Assembly (NCBI GenBank): GCA_964017185.1
Contig: OZ024879.1
Coordinates: 39,148,383 to 39,212,382, forward strand
Reading direction: 5' to 3'
DNA from: Rugalucina vietnamica
Taxonomy: Eukaryota; Mollusca; Bivalvia; Lucinida; Lucinidae
Length of the DNA: 64,000 nucleotides
The notes below the pieces were generated by a model. The model did not search any database. It was not told the origin of the DNA and saw only the letters and a list, made by a program, of their open reading frames with translations. Position 1 is the first letter of the stretch. Each line of letters opens with the position of its first letter. Both the position numbers and the translations under genes were made by a program. Shown piece after piece: positions 40,561 through 50,841 of the stretch.

Positions 40561-41075
40561 GCGTCTAACAGCCTTCTAGACCAGATTTCTTCAGTAAGTC
40601 GGTTGAGGGCTGCGATTCAGGGTGCCAATTCCCGTCGTCGTCGGTCAAAGCACAGGTCTGTCAGCAGACCAAGGGGTGTTCCTACACCTGTGCCGTCTAC
40701 CTCACATGATCCCATTAAAATGTACAGCAAACCAATCAGAAAAAATTACTCTGAAATTAAACGGAAAAGAAAGCATGTCTCCAATTCTTCAGCTAAGAAA
40801 CTGTCTGACTTTGAGGAATCATCATATGAGAACTGTTACGGACAGTCCTGCTCCATCAAAGATAAAGCACAAGTCTTCAAAGTGTAGGAAAACATCAAAA
40901 ATATCTAATAAACAAATGTTCAATGTGTTCAAATGTGCATCATGTTCATGATTTAGTATCTTCGAGCAGCGAGTCTGACGACAATTTGGGCATTTTCACA
41001 GATACTACTTCTTCCGACACCAAACGTATGCGGAAGAAGACGAAAAATATGAAAAAGTATAAACAATAACAAAAA
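40561..41075 (+). pseudogene. Unknown basic, Ser-rich coding region
   Basis: One frame (40603-40887) encodes RAAIQGANSRRRRSKHRSVS, RPRGVPTPVPSTSHD, KPIRKNYSEIKRKRKHVSNS and a Glu-rich end. Upstream in the same frame it is open to about 40561 (SNSLLDQISSVSRL). After a break, SSSESDDNLGIFTDTTSSD then KRMRKKTKNMKKYK follows in another frame near 40965-41067. Long basic stretches suggest nucleic-acid binding. Family unknown; the second part is duplicated at 36775-36880. Confidence 0.35.
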
Positions 41076-41467
41076 GGTCCGATAATTATTAAAGTATGTA
41101 TGTACTGAAGGACCGTATGGGCGATTGACAAATGTGATTAGACGTTTTCGTTCTAAAATAAATATCATTTCACACACAAAAACAACACATTTTTGGTTCA
41201 CTTGGGTGGTTACTATTTTATTGTTAAACAACATCCAAAACAAACACAAATGTATGTATGGTCCGACTTGAACCATTTTTCCTGAACAGACTGACCTTCT
41301 GAGCAGTTAACAAGTTATCAGATGGTCAGTCACTTGTTTAAAAGCTTTACCAGGAGGCGCCTTTTTTGGTGATCCCAATCATCTATTCAGTCGCTTTGTA
41401 TATTATTTTTGGGTAAAAACACGCTATTAAAATTTCTAGATAAAGGTTCTGCATCGGTGAGGAAATA

Positions 41468-42020
41468 TACTACTCAAACTTTGAGAAACATCAAAACTTT
41501 ATTATTGTTCACAGGACGTACGTACTTGTAATATGACATCCAAACTTTTGATGAATTACAGAAGTGGATATGGTAGGCAACAGTGACAACGTCAATTTTA
41601 GGGAGATTTCATCGTTTCTACAAGTCTGCGAGAAGTGAAAAAAAAAAAGAATGGAATTACCAGTGGCGTAGGTAATATGCTATTTTTGCTCAGCATAGTC
41701 CATACTATCTTCCTTTAAATATGTTACTGCCTCCAAAGGATCATCCCTTTATATATCATATCTTTTTTGAAGTTGAATGAACCAGTAAGATGGAGTGAAG
41801 AATTTGATAGGGTAGGTAACAGTGACAACTTCAATTTCAGGGGGTTCCATCGTTTATGCAAGTCTGCGAGCAGAGCTCGCGGACAACGCGATTAAAAAGA
41901 TGGAATGTTTGCATGGTGATGGTTCTGCTATATGTCTAAAGCAAAATTTTTGGTGCTAGATTGCCAATATGCCCTGTAATCAAAAATAAAGTTTTGATGA
42001 TTATCAAAGTTTGAGTAGTA
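41468..42020. mobile_element. 553-bp Tc1/mariner-type MITE, TIR TACTACTCAAACTTTGA, TA duplication
   Basis: The 34-bp inverted ends (TACTACTCAAACTTTGA...CATCAAAACTTTATT) are flanked by TA at 41466-41467 and 42021-42022. The paralogous empty site at 37386-37395 reads GGAAATATGTT. The interior holds a direct repeat of about 70 bp (GGTAGGCAACAGTGACAACG near 41570 and GGTAGGTAACAGTGACAAC near 41812). No transposase. Confidence 0.85.
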
Positions 42021-42254
42021 TATGTTAGGCTTGGGCAATTACCTGATGGGGCAGCTTAATGGATAGCTACCTTGGATCAGTCCTTGGTCACTTAAACGTC
42101 GTTGATGCTAATTTTGACGAATATAAGGAACGTTTTTAGAACGGCAAAACAAAAATAAAGTCAGAGACACAAACTTATATGGGCCCCTGCCCACTTGGAC
42201 CGTCAGCAAAACTGATTACCGACTGACCGACCGCCAGATCTCCTGACCTGAATG

Positions 42255-42480
42255 TTTGTTTAAACAAATGCTTTACGTCCCTGTCAACAGCAATGGTCAT
42301 GTCGGGACGTTGTCTCTCATTTTATGTGACTTTTACGCCACATTAGGATATCATGGCACTAAAATGTGGTTTATAAACATAATTACCCAAGCAAGCCAAT
42401 AGCACAAATATGTATGGATTTTCACTGGGCAAGTCAGTAGTTAAAAAGCTTTGCAACGAGCACAAGCAGCCCATCTTCCC
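42255..42480 (-). mobile_element. SINE family B, shortened copy
   Basis: On the minus strand AGATGGGCTGCTTGTGC and ...GGGACGTAAAGCATTTG bracket a copy with the CCCGACATGACCATTGC block. Confidence 0.65.
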
Positions 42481-43011
42481 CCTAAAAAGAAATATTCCCA
42501 TCAATCTATGTCTCAACAAGAATGTTTTCTCATCTAAATTCTTATATTTCAAACCCAACATCAGGTATATCCGTCACTAGAAAATCCGCATCGTATGACA
42601 GTCCGTACTGCACCAGTTTGCGGAAACTACCGAAATAGTCACAATGGCGCTCCGGGGTCACGTGGTGTTAGATTATATAAGTGACGATGCTGCGGGTATT
42701 CGCCTTTTGTGTCTTTCGACTCTAAATCGGTCTAGATCTTGTTTGATTTGATGCTTAACGTCCCAGTCAACAGCTATGGTCAACAGCTACGTTGCCTCCA
42801 TTTGATTGGACTTTATCCCAAAATTAGGAAGTAATGATGTAAAAAAATTGCATCAAATATAACCACCCGACAAAATACAATAAGGCTCACAGGTGCGTTC
42901 AGTTATTCATATAGCCCTTCGATATTCAGACTCTTTTTGTTTTTGAACAATCGCCACTGACAAGAAATGGATAACTACAGGAATTTGTTATAAATATTGT
43001 TAAGTATGAGT
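42481..43011. other. SINE family B tail fragment in otherwise plain DNA
   Basis: At 42748-42905 (minus) TTGACTGGGACGTTAAGCATC and flanks match the SINE B tail. The rest shows nothing. Confidence 0.5.
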
Positions 43012-43443
43012 GTAAATATTTACTCTGTATATAAAACTTCCAGATCTTTCGCTGATTTTCCAGTTTCAAAGATTCCACAAGGAACCATTGTTAATGGTCT
43101 GTAATTTTGTTTGTAATTTACGAAAAAATAACCATTTGTACTAAGGCTGAAAATTGGTGTCTTTATGAGCACTCTTTACAAAGCTACACTCTGATTTTCA
43201 TTTAATGTGCATTTTAGAATTTCATGGTAAAGCGGTTGCTACATTATAAAATTAAGCATGTCAGTGTTAATTTCCATGAAAACTAATAATCCACAAGGTT
43301 GTGTGGTTAAAGCGTATTAGTGGATTCCTTCTTGAGGTAAGCATGATGTCATAAAGCACCGTGAAGTCACCTCTGGCTTTATATTCTGCAAAAACGTGGG
43401 TTGGAATTTCATCATACAGTACTTGACACAGAATAACATAAAA

Positions 43444-43570
43444 AAGTGGTTGGGTGGGAATATGGGCCCCCGCCCACTGGGACCTAGGAGGAATAGACGG
43501 GCTGCTTGTGCCTCCAGGCAAAGCTTCTAATGTACTGACCGGCCACCTGATAACTGGTTAACCGCTCATA
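43444..43570 (+). mobile_element. SINE family B, head fragment
   Basis: GGGCCCCCGCCCACTGGGAC, CTGCTTGTGCCTCCAGG and ACTGGTTAACCGCTCAT match the first 130 bp of SINE B. Confidence 0.7.
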
Positions 43571-43686
43571 AGAGCTCTATGCTGAAGGATTTACAAGATA
43601 GATCTCAGAACATAAACTATGACAAACAGGGGGATCCCCGGTGTATAAAAGACTCTCGAGAAAGATGTCTACAGCAGTTATTAAGA

Positions 43687-44008
43687 AGCTGCTATAATAG
43701 TGGAAGATGAAATACCCAACACGACACACTCAGTTTCTGATAATAGGCCACATTCATTTGAGTGTTGTGCTCGACAATCAAAGAATAGAAACACTATATT
43801 ACTACATGATTCCATATGCAAAGACATTAATCTGCAACTTCTACTTAAAGGAAATAGAGAAAATTCAGAGAAAACATTTACACCTACAACTAAAGAAGTC
43901 AGAAATTACCTACAGAAAATTAATCAGGCAGAAACTACAATTATGCATGTGGGTATCAATGACCTAAAAACTAAACCGGTTGATGTTGTTTGTAGTGAAT
44001 TGGCATAA
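43687..44008 (+). pseudogene. SGNH-hydrolase-like relic, N-terminal part
   Basis: The frame to TAA at 44008 has ILLHDSICKDINLQLLLKGN (the GDSI nucleophile block, with His for Gly but Asp-Ser kept), KTFTPTTKEVRNYLQKINQA and TTIMHVGINDLKTKP (the GxND block). The spacing is that of SGNH domains in retroelement ORF1 proteins. The third catalytic block is absent. Confidence 0.55.
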
Positions 44009-44500
44009 TGAACCCTGTAGAAGAGGTTTGGAATATCATGAGGAGCTGTGAGTCATTGTCTAACAATAAATCTTGCCCACTGTGGCATTCTGTGCGGAGG
44101 AACAAATCCTGAAACTGTATGATGAAATGCCAACCGCAGTTTTTTTCCAGAAATCAAAGCCAAAGGTGACTGCACAGTGTTTTAAGACATGCTTACCTCA
44201 TGAAAGAACCCACAATGAATGTTTTTTCTTTTTACAGTCGTCCTGGTGGAATATTAGTTTTCTTGCAAAATAACAGTCACATACTTAGTTTTATATTGCA
44301 ACAGTCGCTTTACCATGAAATTCGTAGATGCACATCGATTGAAAATCAGGGTGTAACATTGTAAAGAGTGCTCATAAAGATACCACATTTTCAGCCTGAG
44401 TACAAAAATGGTTATTCCTTCATAAATTATAAACAAAATCACAAAACCATTAGCTATGATTCCTTGTGGAATCTTTGAAACTCGAAAATCAGCGATAGTC

Positions 44501-45049
44501 TAAGTCAGCCGCCGAATGGCAGGAGATTAATACCTTTAATAAGACCGGTAATACAGGTAGAGATAAGCTTCTATGCAGCTACTGTCATATTTACTGTCTT
44601 ATTGATAATCCCCAAGGTACTACCTGTGCAATAAAATTAGTCACAGGTATGGGCATAGGTATTTATGATATCTATTTTAAAAGCGAGCATATATCAGTTA
44701 TTCCACAGGTAGAAGCCACAGCCAATCAAATTGATTATTGGATTTTTAGGAGCTGCTGGAGATGTTAATCATTTGGTGTCCAGACAAATACTTAAATAAG
44801 CTACCTTATTTTGCCTTTTATAGTCCACCTAGGCCTTTAAAATGAAAGGAAAGTAGTAACGACGATCACAAGATCCAATTGGTCAAGGTAACATTAAGTT
44901 GTTCGGTCTTCGAGACATCTAAGGGACATGCGTCTTGTGCCGAGACCTTGATTCGAGTATTGGAATAGAAGATATTGCATGCACCTTGTAAAGATCACAT
45001 ATTTTCGCCCAACGAGGAAGTTGATTGAATTTCGGACCGAACATCACAA
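44501..45049. other. No recognisable feature
   Basis: Unique sequence between the inverted structure and the gag relic. Confidence 0.4.
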
Positions 45050-45690
45050 ACTGTGAGCAATGGGCGACGAAGAGGAAGCTACACCAACGGTGATACCAAA
45101 ACAAGTTCCCTCAAGTATACCCTTTCCTGGAAAACTAGAATTTACTGGCACTTTAGCTCATAACTGGAAACGGTTCAAGTGTCTAGGAAAATTATGTAAT
45201 TGCGTTAGGTTTAATTGATTGGCAATGAAAAGAGAGAAGCAACGTTCCTAGCCTGTATAGGACCCGATGGAATTAATGTTTACGACAGTTTGCCTCACTC
45301 AGCTGAACAGAAAAATAGCATGGCAGAAATTTTAAGCAAATTCCAAGCTTATTGCGTTGGCGAGACTAATGAGACTTACGAAAGGTACAAAATTAACTCT
45401 AGGGGACCAGGAGAAAAACTTTTGACTTGTATTTAACAGCTATCAGAACTCTGGCCAAAACCTGCAAATTTGGAACACTAGACAACTTCATTAGAGATCG
45501 CATTGTGATAGGTATCAGTGACAATTCCACAAGGAAGAAACTGTTACAAAATGCAAAGCTTAAACTGATGACTTGCATTGATTGATATTTGTAGAACGAA
45601 TGAACAACCATCAAAGCAAGTGAGAACATTGCAAAGTGCCGAAGATGAAATAACTGCAATTAAAACGCTTTTTTGCTTCGATTTTATTAA
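45050..45690 (+). pseudogene. Ty3/Gypsy gag relic next to the Gag-like array
   Basis: Segments in order match a retrotransposon capsid: PSSIPFPGKLEFTGTLAHNW, then EATFLACIGPDGINVYDSLP, KFQAYCVGETNETYERYK, ARTLAKTC-like KFGTLDNFIRDRIVIGISD and RKKLLQNAKLKLM, then EQPSKQVRTLQSAEDEITAI. At least three frame changes or stops break it. It ends about 700 bp before the first unit of the tandem array, whose Gag-like protein is not obviously related to it. Confidence 0.7.
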
Positions 45691-46402
45691 GCCTTAGAAT
45701 CCGCCAAATCGGGACTATTGTGGGGCAAGATAACTCTCGTCCCAAAACGCTATCTGTACGACCAGTCACCATCGGAAGTGAAGTGGAGATCGAGGCTATA
45801 TAGGAAAACCAACAAGACGTGAAAAATCTACTGCGAAGATAAACCCAGAAATATCTCCGCTTGTGGGCGACATCCACAGATCTATATCTGCACAGTTCCT
45901 CAACTTTTGGTAGGTATTACATTTACCACAGTGGCGCTGCGACGAAACCTTCCCATTTTCATATTTTTGTCATTGTATATGTTGGGTTTCGGAAGACATA
46001 CGAAATTGATAAAGACCGTTTCAAAGTGAGCGTGATATCATTTTGTCGTATTGACCTTACACAAACCTAAGCGTAATTCTGCTTTACATTTGATGACAAT
46101 TTGGTCCCTTATTTTTTTCGTCGTTCATTGTCTGCATGTAGGCGCTTAATGTTGCATTGCACAGGCAGTGTTTTTGCAGCTTTTTCGTTAACAATTTAGT
46201 CTTTGCATTGTGTATGCGCACACTGCATTCCTAGTACACAATTTTCCTTACTGCCGACTGTAGTTTTCTATTGTTGTGGTGGCATTGCACCGTGTTATTG
46301 TCCACGGAGCAACATAAAGTGAGCAACATAAAGTATGCCGGATCCTGTGAGCAACATAAAGTATGCCGGATCCCCGCGCTTGGAAAGGTATATCCAGAAT
46401 CC
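45691..46402. other. Array-flanking DNA with a 28-bp tandem pair
   Basis: GAGCAACATAAAGTATGCCG occurs twice in tandem at 46321-46375 (each followed by GATCC), with a partial copy before it. The remainder has no supported gene. Confidence 0.5.
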
Positions 46403-46472
46403 CAAAACACATCACTTCCTGAAGAACATTGCCCAGTAATTACTTGTTGCTACCTATGTCGTTTAACGGCAC

Positions 46473-47045
46473 ATGCTGAGTGTACTTGTAAGATCATACA
46501 TGAAGAAAACCAAGGACATTCATAGAGGGTATTGGGGGAATGAGGGCCTCAAACCAGAATTCTGGCCAGAGGCCCTCTCCTTTAGAGGACCTTCCTCAAA
46601 CACAGCCATTACTGTTCCACCGCTCAAAGTGGATGAGATTGACAGAGTGCTCCAGAGCTATGAGGCCTGGAGCCAGAATGTCCAATGCTTGGAAGAGCTG
46701 CATGTAAATTTTGAAATAGCAGCAGATGGAGGAGCCCCAGCCCCAACTTATGATGATCAAACAGATGCTACAACAGTCATGGATGAGGAGGTGCCAAATG
46801 TGACAGTCGTGGAAGGGGAAAGAGATGCCAGTTCTGGCAGTGAGTCATCCATGGAAGAGAAAATAATGTCTAAGCTGGAGCAGAAGTTTGTTAAAATGAT
46901 GGCTAGTGTCATCAAAGCAAATGAAGCAAAATACAGCAAACAAGACAGTTCACCTAAGGACAGTTCACAGAGACAAGACAATTCACAGAGGAGACAGTTC
47001 ACCTCGGAGGTCACTATCTCCTATTCGCTGTTTTGGCTGCAATGA
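46473..47045 (+). CDS. Gag-like protein, main frame, unit 1
   Basis: The 190-codon frame opens after a TAA at 46464; the first ATG is used. An N-terminal Trp-rich block (YWGNEGLKPEFWPEALSFRG, 20-39) is followed by a helix-prone segment (50-80) and an acidic linker (83-128). Next come an amphipathic helix with SKLEQKFVKMMASVIKANEA (133-152) and a Gln/Ser/Arg-rich stretch of GACAGTTCAC-type nucleotide repeats. The last 15 or so residues are probably out-of-frame, because the natural continuation (the zinc knuckle) is in the +1 frame overlapping from 46906. The order helix-acidic-basic-CCHC suggests a nucleocapsid or RNA-binding Gag-like protein; the family is not recognised. Confidence 0.6.
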   Translation: MLSVLVRSYMKKTKDIHRGYWGNEGLKPEFWPEALSFRGPSSNTAITVPPLKVDEIDRVLQSYEAWSQNVQCLEELHVNFEIAADGGAPAPTYDDQTDATTVMDEEVPNVTVVEGERDASSGSESSMEEKIMSKLEQKFVKMMASVIKANEAKYSKQDSSPKDSSQRQDNSQRRQFTSEVTISYSLFWLQ

Positions 47046-47154
47046 AGAGGGGCACTACAAGAGGGACTGTCCAAAAAAGAGAAGGTTTTCCTTTAAATCA
47101 CTGAAGACAGAGGATGATGATTTAAACTCCGGCGGGTCGGAAACGGAGGCCTAA
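46906..47154 (+). CDS. CCHC zinc-knuckle frame, unit 1
   Basis: The meaningful part begins at the Arg/Ser stretch SSPRRSLSPIR (31-41). The knuckle is CFGCNEEGHYKRDCP (Cys42, Cys45, His50, Cys55, spacing CX2CX4HX4C), followed by the basic KKRRFSFKS and an acidic end. Zinc knuckles of this kind bind single-stranded nucleic acid in Gag and cellular proteins. The frame is +1 relative to the main frame, so a frameshift, splicing or a fixed mutation in the founder is implied. Confidence 0.65.
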   Translation: MSSKQMKQNTANKTVHLRTVHRDKTIHRGDSSPRRSLSPIRCFGCNEEGHYKRDCPKKRRFSFKSLKTEDDDLNSGGSETEA

Positions 47155-47324
47155 GCCCGGCCCCTCAAGACAGTATCACTGGCTTCTCCGTTAAGTCTCA
47201 TCAAAGAAATTCGGATGGATGTTCAGGAGTTAACTCCGTAAATATGAACAACACTGACTCATCTGATGGACAAGTGGCGGACGTCCAAAAACTTCGGAAT
47301 AAAGACCAAGTAGATCAGATTTAA
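47121..47324 (+). other. Third open stretch, same phase as the main frame, unit 1
   Basis: After the knuckle, the main-frame phase reopens at 47121 and runs 67 codons to TAA at 47322. It encodes a Ser/Asn/Asp-rich segment (SPAPQDSITGFSVKSHQRNS, NMNNTDSSDGQVADVQK). The 9-bp length variant between units falls here and preserves this phase. It is present in all units. Confidence 0.4.
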
Positions 47325-47698
47325 ATATGTCAATTGATGAAATATATGATCATACCATTTGCTTATAAATTATTGGCATTTTAACATTTATTAGCAGGAT
47401 AAATTACAGGCTTTGGGGTTCTAAACCTTTAATTTCAATATATTTTGACTATTTTAGTAATTATGGGCAGTTTAAATTTTATGCTCAGCTGAGTTGACCT
47501 TGAAAAAAGTTTTATTACCTCGGGGACCATCCCCAAGAATTACAATTCTCCCTTAAAATTAAGGAAGACCTTAGTTAAGGTGATGTATTTCAGCTTCAAA
47601 AAAGATGCAGCTAAGACTAACTGAAACACAAAACACATCACTTCCTGAAGAACATTGCCCAGTAATTACTTGTTGCTACCTATGTCGTTTAACGGCAC

Positions 47699-48271
47699 AT
47701 GCTGAGTGTACTTGTAAGATCATACATGAAGAAAACCAAGGACATTCATAGAGGGTATTGGGGGAATGAGGGCCTCAAACCAGAATTCTGGCCAGAGGCC
47801 CTCTCCTTTAGAGGACCTTCCTCAAACACAGCCATTACTGTTCCACCGCTCAAAGTGGATGAGATTGACAGAGTGCTCCAGAGCTATGAGGCCTGGAGCC
47901 AGAATGTCCAATGCTTGGAAGAGCTGCATGTAAATTTTGAAATAGCAGCAGATGGAGGAGCCCCAGCCCCAACTTATGATGATCAAACAGATGCTACAAC
48001 AGTCATGGATGAGGAGGTGCCAAATGTGACAGTCGTGGAAGGGGAAAGAGATGCCAGTTCTGGCAGTGAGTCATCCATGGAAGAGAAAATAATGTCTAAG
48101 CTGGAGCAGAAGTTTGTTAAAATGATGGCTAGTGTCATCAAAGCAAATGAAGCAAAATACAGCAAACAAGACAGTTCACCTAAGGACAGTTCACAGAGAC
48201 AAGACAATTCACAGAGGAGACAGTTCACCTCGGAGGTCACTATCTCCTATTCGCTGTTTTGGCTGCAATGA
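47699..48271 (+). CDS. Gag-like main frame, unit 2
   Basis: Protein identical to unit 1; 1226-bp unit class. Confidence 0.6.
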   Translation: MLSVLVRSYMKKTKDIHRGYWGNEGLKPEFWPEALSFRGPSSNTAITVPPLKVDEIDRVLQSYEAWSQNVQCLEELHVNFEIAADGGAPAPTYDDQTDATTVMDEEVPNVTVVEGERDASSGSESSMEEKIMSKLEQKFVKMMASVIKANEAKYSKQDSSPKDSSQRQDNSQRRQFTSEVTISYSLFWLQ

Positions 48272-48380
48272 AGAGGGGCACTACAAGAGGGACTGTCCAA
48301 AAAAGAGAAGGTTTTCCTTTAAATCACTGAAGACAGAGGATGATGATTTAAACTCCGGCGGGTCGGAAACGGAGGCCTAA
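48132..48380 (+). CDS. CCHC frame, unit 2
   Basis: Identical to the unit 1 knuckle frame. Confidence 0.6.
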   Translation: MSSKQMKQNTANKTVHLRTVHRDKTIHRGDSSPRRSLSPIRCFGCNEEGHYKRDCPKKRRFSFKSLKTEDDDLNSGGSETEA

Positions 48381-48924
48381 GCCCGGCCCCTCAAGACAGT
48401 ATCACTGGCTTCTCCGTTAAGTCTCATCAAAGAAATTCGGATGGATGTTCAGGAGTTAACTCCGTAAATATGAACAACACTGACTCATCTGATGGACAAG
48501 TGGCGGACGTCCAAAAACTTCGGAATAAAGACCAAGTAGATCAGATTTAAATATGTCAATTGATGAAATATATGATCATACCATTTGCTTATAAATTATT
48601 GGCATTTTAACATTTATTAGCAGGATAAATTACAGGCTTTGGGGTTCTAAACCTTTAATTTCAATATATTTTGACTATTTTAGTAATTATGGGCAGTTTA
48701 AATTTTATGCTCAGCTGAGTTGACCTTGAAAAAAGTTTTATTACCTCGGGGACCATCCCCAAGAATTACAATTCTCCCTTAAAATTAAGGAAGACCTTAG
48801 TTAAGGTGATGTATTTCAGCTTCAAAAAAGATGCAGCTAAGACTAACTGAAACACAAAACACATCACTTCCTGAAGAACATTGCCCAGTAATTACTTGTT
48901 GCTACCTATGTCGTTTAACGGCAC

Positions 48925-49497
48925 ATGCTGAGTGTACTTGTAAGATCATACATGAAGAAAACCAAGGACATTCATAGAGGGTATTGGGGGAATGAGGGCC
49001 TCAAACCAGAATTCTGGCCAGAGGCCCTCTCCTTTAGAGGACCTTCCTCAAACACAGCCATTACTGTTCCACCGCTCAAAGTGGATGAGATTGACAGAGT
49101 GCTCCAGAGCTATGAGGCCTGGAGCCAGAATGTCCAATGCTTGGAAGAGCTGCATGTAAATTTTGAAATAGCAGCAGATGGAGGAGCCCCAGCCCCAACT
49201 TATGATGATCAAACAGATGCTACAACAGTCATGGATGAGGAGGTGCCAAATGTGACAGTCGTGGAAGGGGAAAGAGATGCCAGTTCTGGCAGTGAGTCAT
49301 CCATGGAAGAGAAAATAATGTCTAAGCTGGAGCAGAAGTTTGTTAAAATGATGGCTAGTGTCATCAAAGCAAATGAAGCAAAATACAGCAAACAAGACAG
49401 TTCACCTAAGGACAGTTCACAGAGACAAGACAATTCACAGAGGAGACAGTTCACCTCGGAGGTCACTATCTCCTATTCGCTGTTTTGGCTGCAATGA
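48925..49497 (+). CDS. Gag-like main frame, unit 3
   Basis: Identical protein; the first unit of the 1235-bp class. Confidence 0.6.
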   Translation: MLSVLVRSYMKKTKDIHRGYWGNEGLKPEFWPEALSFRGPSSNTAITVPPLKVDEIDRVLQSYEAWSQNVQCLEELHVNFEIAADGGAPAPTYDDQTDATTVMDEEVPNVTVVEGERDASSGSESSMEEKIMSKLEQKFVKMMASVIKANEAKYSKQDSSPKDSSQRQDNSQRRQFTSEVTISYSLFWLQ

Positions 49498-49606
49498 AGA
49501 GGGGCACTACAAGAGGGACTGTCCAAAAAAGAGAAGGTTTTCCTTTAAATCACTGAAGACAGAGGATGATGATTTAAACTCCGGCGGGTCGGAAACGGAG
49601 GCCTAA
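49358..49606 (+). CDS. CCHC frame, unit 3
   Basis: Identical knuckle; the 9-bp extra copy lies downstream at about 49746. Confidence 0.6.
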   Translation: MSSKQMKQNTANKTVHLRTVHRDKTIHRGDSSPRRSLSPIRCFGCNEEGHYKRDCPKKRRFSFKSLKTEDDDLNSGGSETEA

Positions 49607-50159
49607 GCCCGGCCCCTCAAGACAGTATCACTGGCTTCTCCGTTAAGTCTCATCAAAGAAATTCGGATGGATGTTCAGGAGTTAACTCCGTAAATATGAA
49701 CAACACTGACTCATCTGATGGACAAGTGGCGGACGTCCAAAAACTTCAGAATAAACGGAATAAAGACCAAGTAGATCAGATTTAAATATGTCAATTGATG
49801 AAATATATGATCATACCATTTGCTTATAAATTATTGGCATTTTAACATTTATTAGCAGGATAAATTACAGGCTTTGGGGTTCTAAACCTTTAATTTCAAT
49901 ATATTTTGACTATTTTAGTAATTATGGGCAGTTTAAATTTTATGCTCAGCTGAGTTGACCTTGAAAAAAGTTTTATTACCTCGGGGACCATCCCCAAGAA
50001 TTACAATTCTCCCTTAAAATTAAGGAAGACCTTAGTTAAGGTGATGTATTTCAGCTTCAAAAAAGATGCAGCTAAGACTAACTGAAACACAAAACACATC
50101 ACTTCCTGAAGAACATTGCCCAGTAATTACTTGTTGCTACCTATGTCGTTTAACGGCAC

Positions 50160-50732
50160 ATGCTGAGTGTACTTGTAAGATCATACATGAAGAAAACCAA
50201 GGACATTCATAGAGGGTATTGGGGGAATGAGGGCCTCAAACCAGAATTCTGGCCAGAGGCCCTCTCCTTTAGAGGACCTTCCTCAAACACAGCCATTACT
50301 GTTCCACCGCTCAAAGTGGATGAGATTGACAGAGTGCTCCAGAGCTATGAGGCCTGGAGCCAGAATGTCCAATGCTTGGAAGAGCTGCATGTAAATTTTG
50401 AAATAGCAGCAGATGGAGGAGCCCCAGCCCCAACTTATGATGATCAAACAGATGCTACAACAGTCATGGATGAGGAGGTGCCAAATGTGACAGTCGTGGA
50501 AGGGGAAAGAGATGCCAGTTCTGGCAGTGAGTCATCCATGGAAGAGAAAATAATGTCTAAGCTGGAGCAGAAGTTTGTTAAAATGATGGCTAGTGTCATC
50601 AAAGCAAATGAAGCAAAATACAGCAAACAAGACAGTTCACCTAAGGACAGTTCACAGAGACAAGACAATTCACAGAGGAGACAGTTCACCTCGGAGGTCA
50701 CTATCTCCTATTCGCTGTTTTGGCTGCAATGA
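50160..50732 (+). CDS. Gag-like main frame, unit 4
   Basis: Identical protein; 1235-bp class, adjacent to the like class unit 3. Confidence 0.6.
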   Translation: MLSVLVRSYMKKTKDIHRGYWGNEGLKPEFWPEALSFRGPSSNTAITVPPLKVDEIDRVLQSYEAWSQNVQCLEELHVNFEIAADGGAPAPTYDDQTDATTVMDEEVPNVTVVEGERDASSGSESSMEEKIMSKLEQKFVKMMASVIKANEAKYSKQDSSPKDSSQRQDNSQRRQFTSEVTISYSLFWLQ

Positions 50733-50841
50733 AGAGGGGCACTACAAGAGGGACTGTCCAAAAAAGAGAAGGTTTTCCTTTAAATCACTGAAGACAGAGG
50801 ATGATGATTTAAACTCCGGCGGGTCGGAAACGGAGGCCTAA
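50593..50841 (+). CDS. CCHC frame, unit 4
   Basis: Identical knuckle frame. Confidence 0.6.
   Translation: MSSKQMKQNTANKTVHLRTVHRDKTIHRGDSSPRRSLSPIRCFGCNEEGHYKRDCPKKRRFSFKSLKTEDDDLNSGGSETEA

Larger units (their letters stand above)
43012..44500. mobile_element. 1.5-kb structure with ~240-bp inverted arms
   Basis: 43012-43262 and 44255-44500 are inverted copies: TTTCAAAGATTCCACAAGGA at 43073 and its complement at 44461, TTATGAGCACTCTTTACAA at 43163 and its complement near 44366, and AATTTCATGGTAAAGCG at 43219. The arms are diverged. The interior holds SINE B (43444-43570) and a hydrolase-like relic, so this may be an old TIR element or an inverted duplication. Confidence 0.6.

Noticed and set aside
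46757-47014. 85-residue minus-strand frame present in every array unit
   Set aside because: It is the exact antisense of the acidic and Ser-rich coding part; its Leu/Ser/Cys composition is the mirror of Glu and Gln codons.
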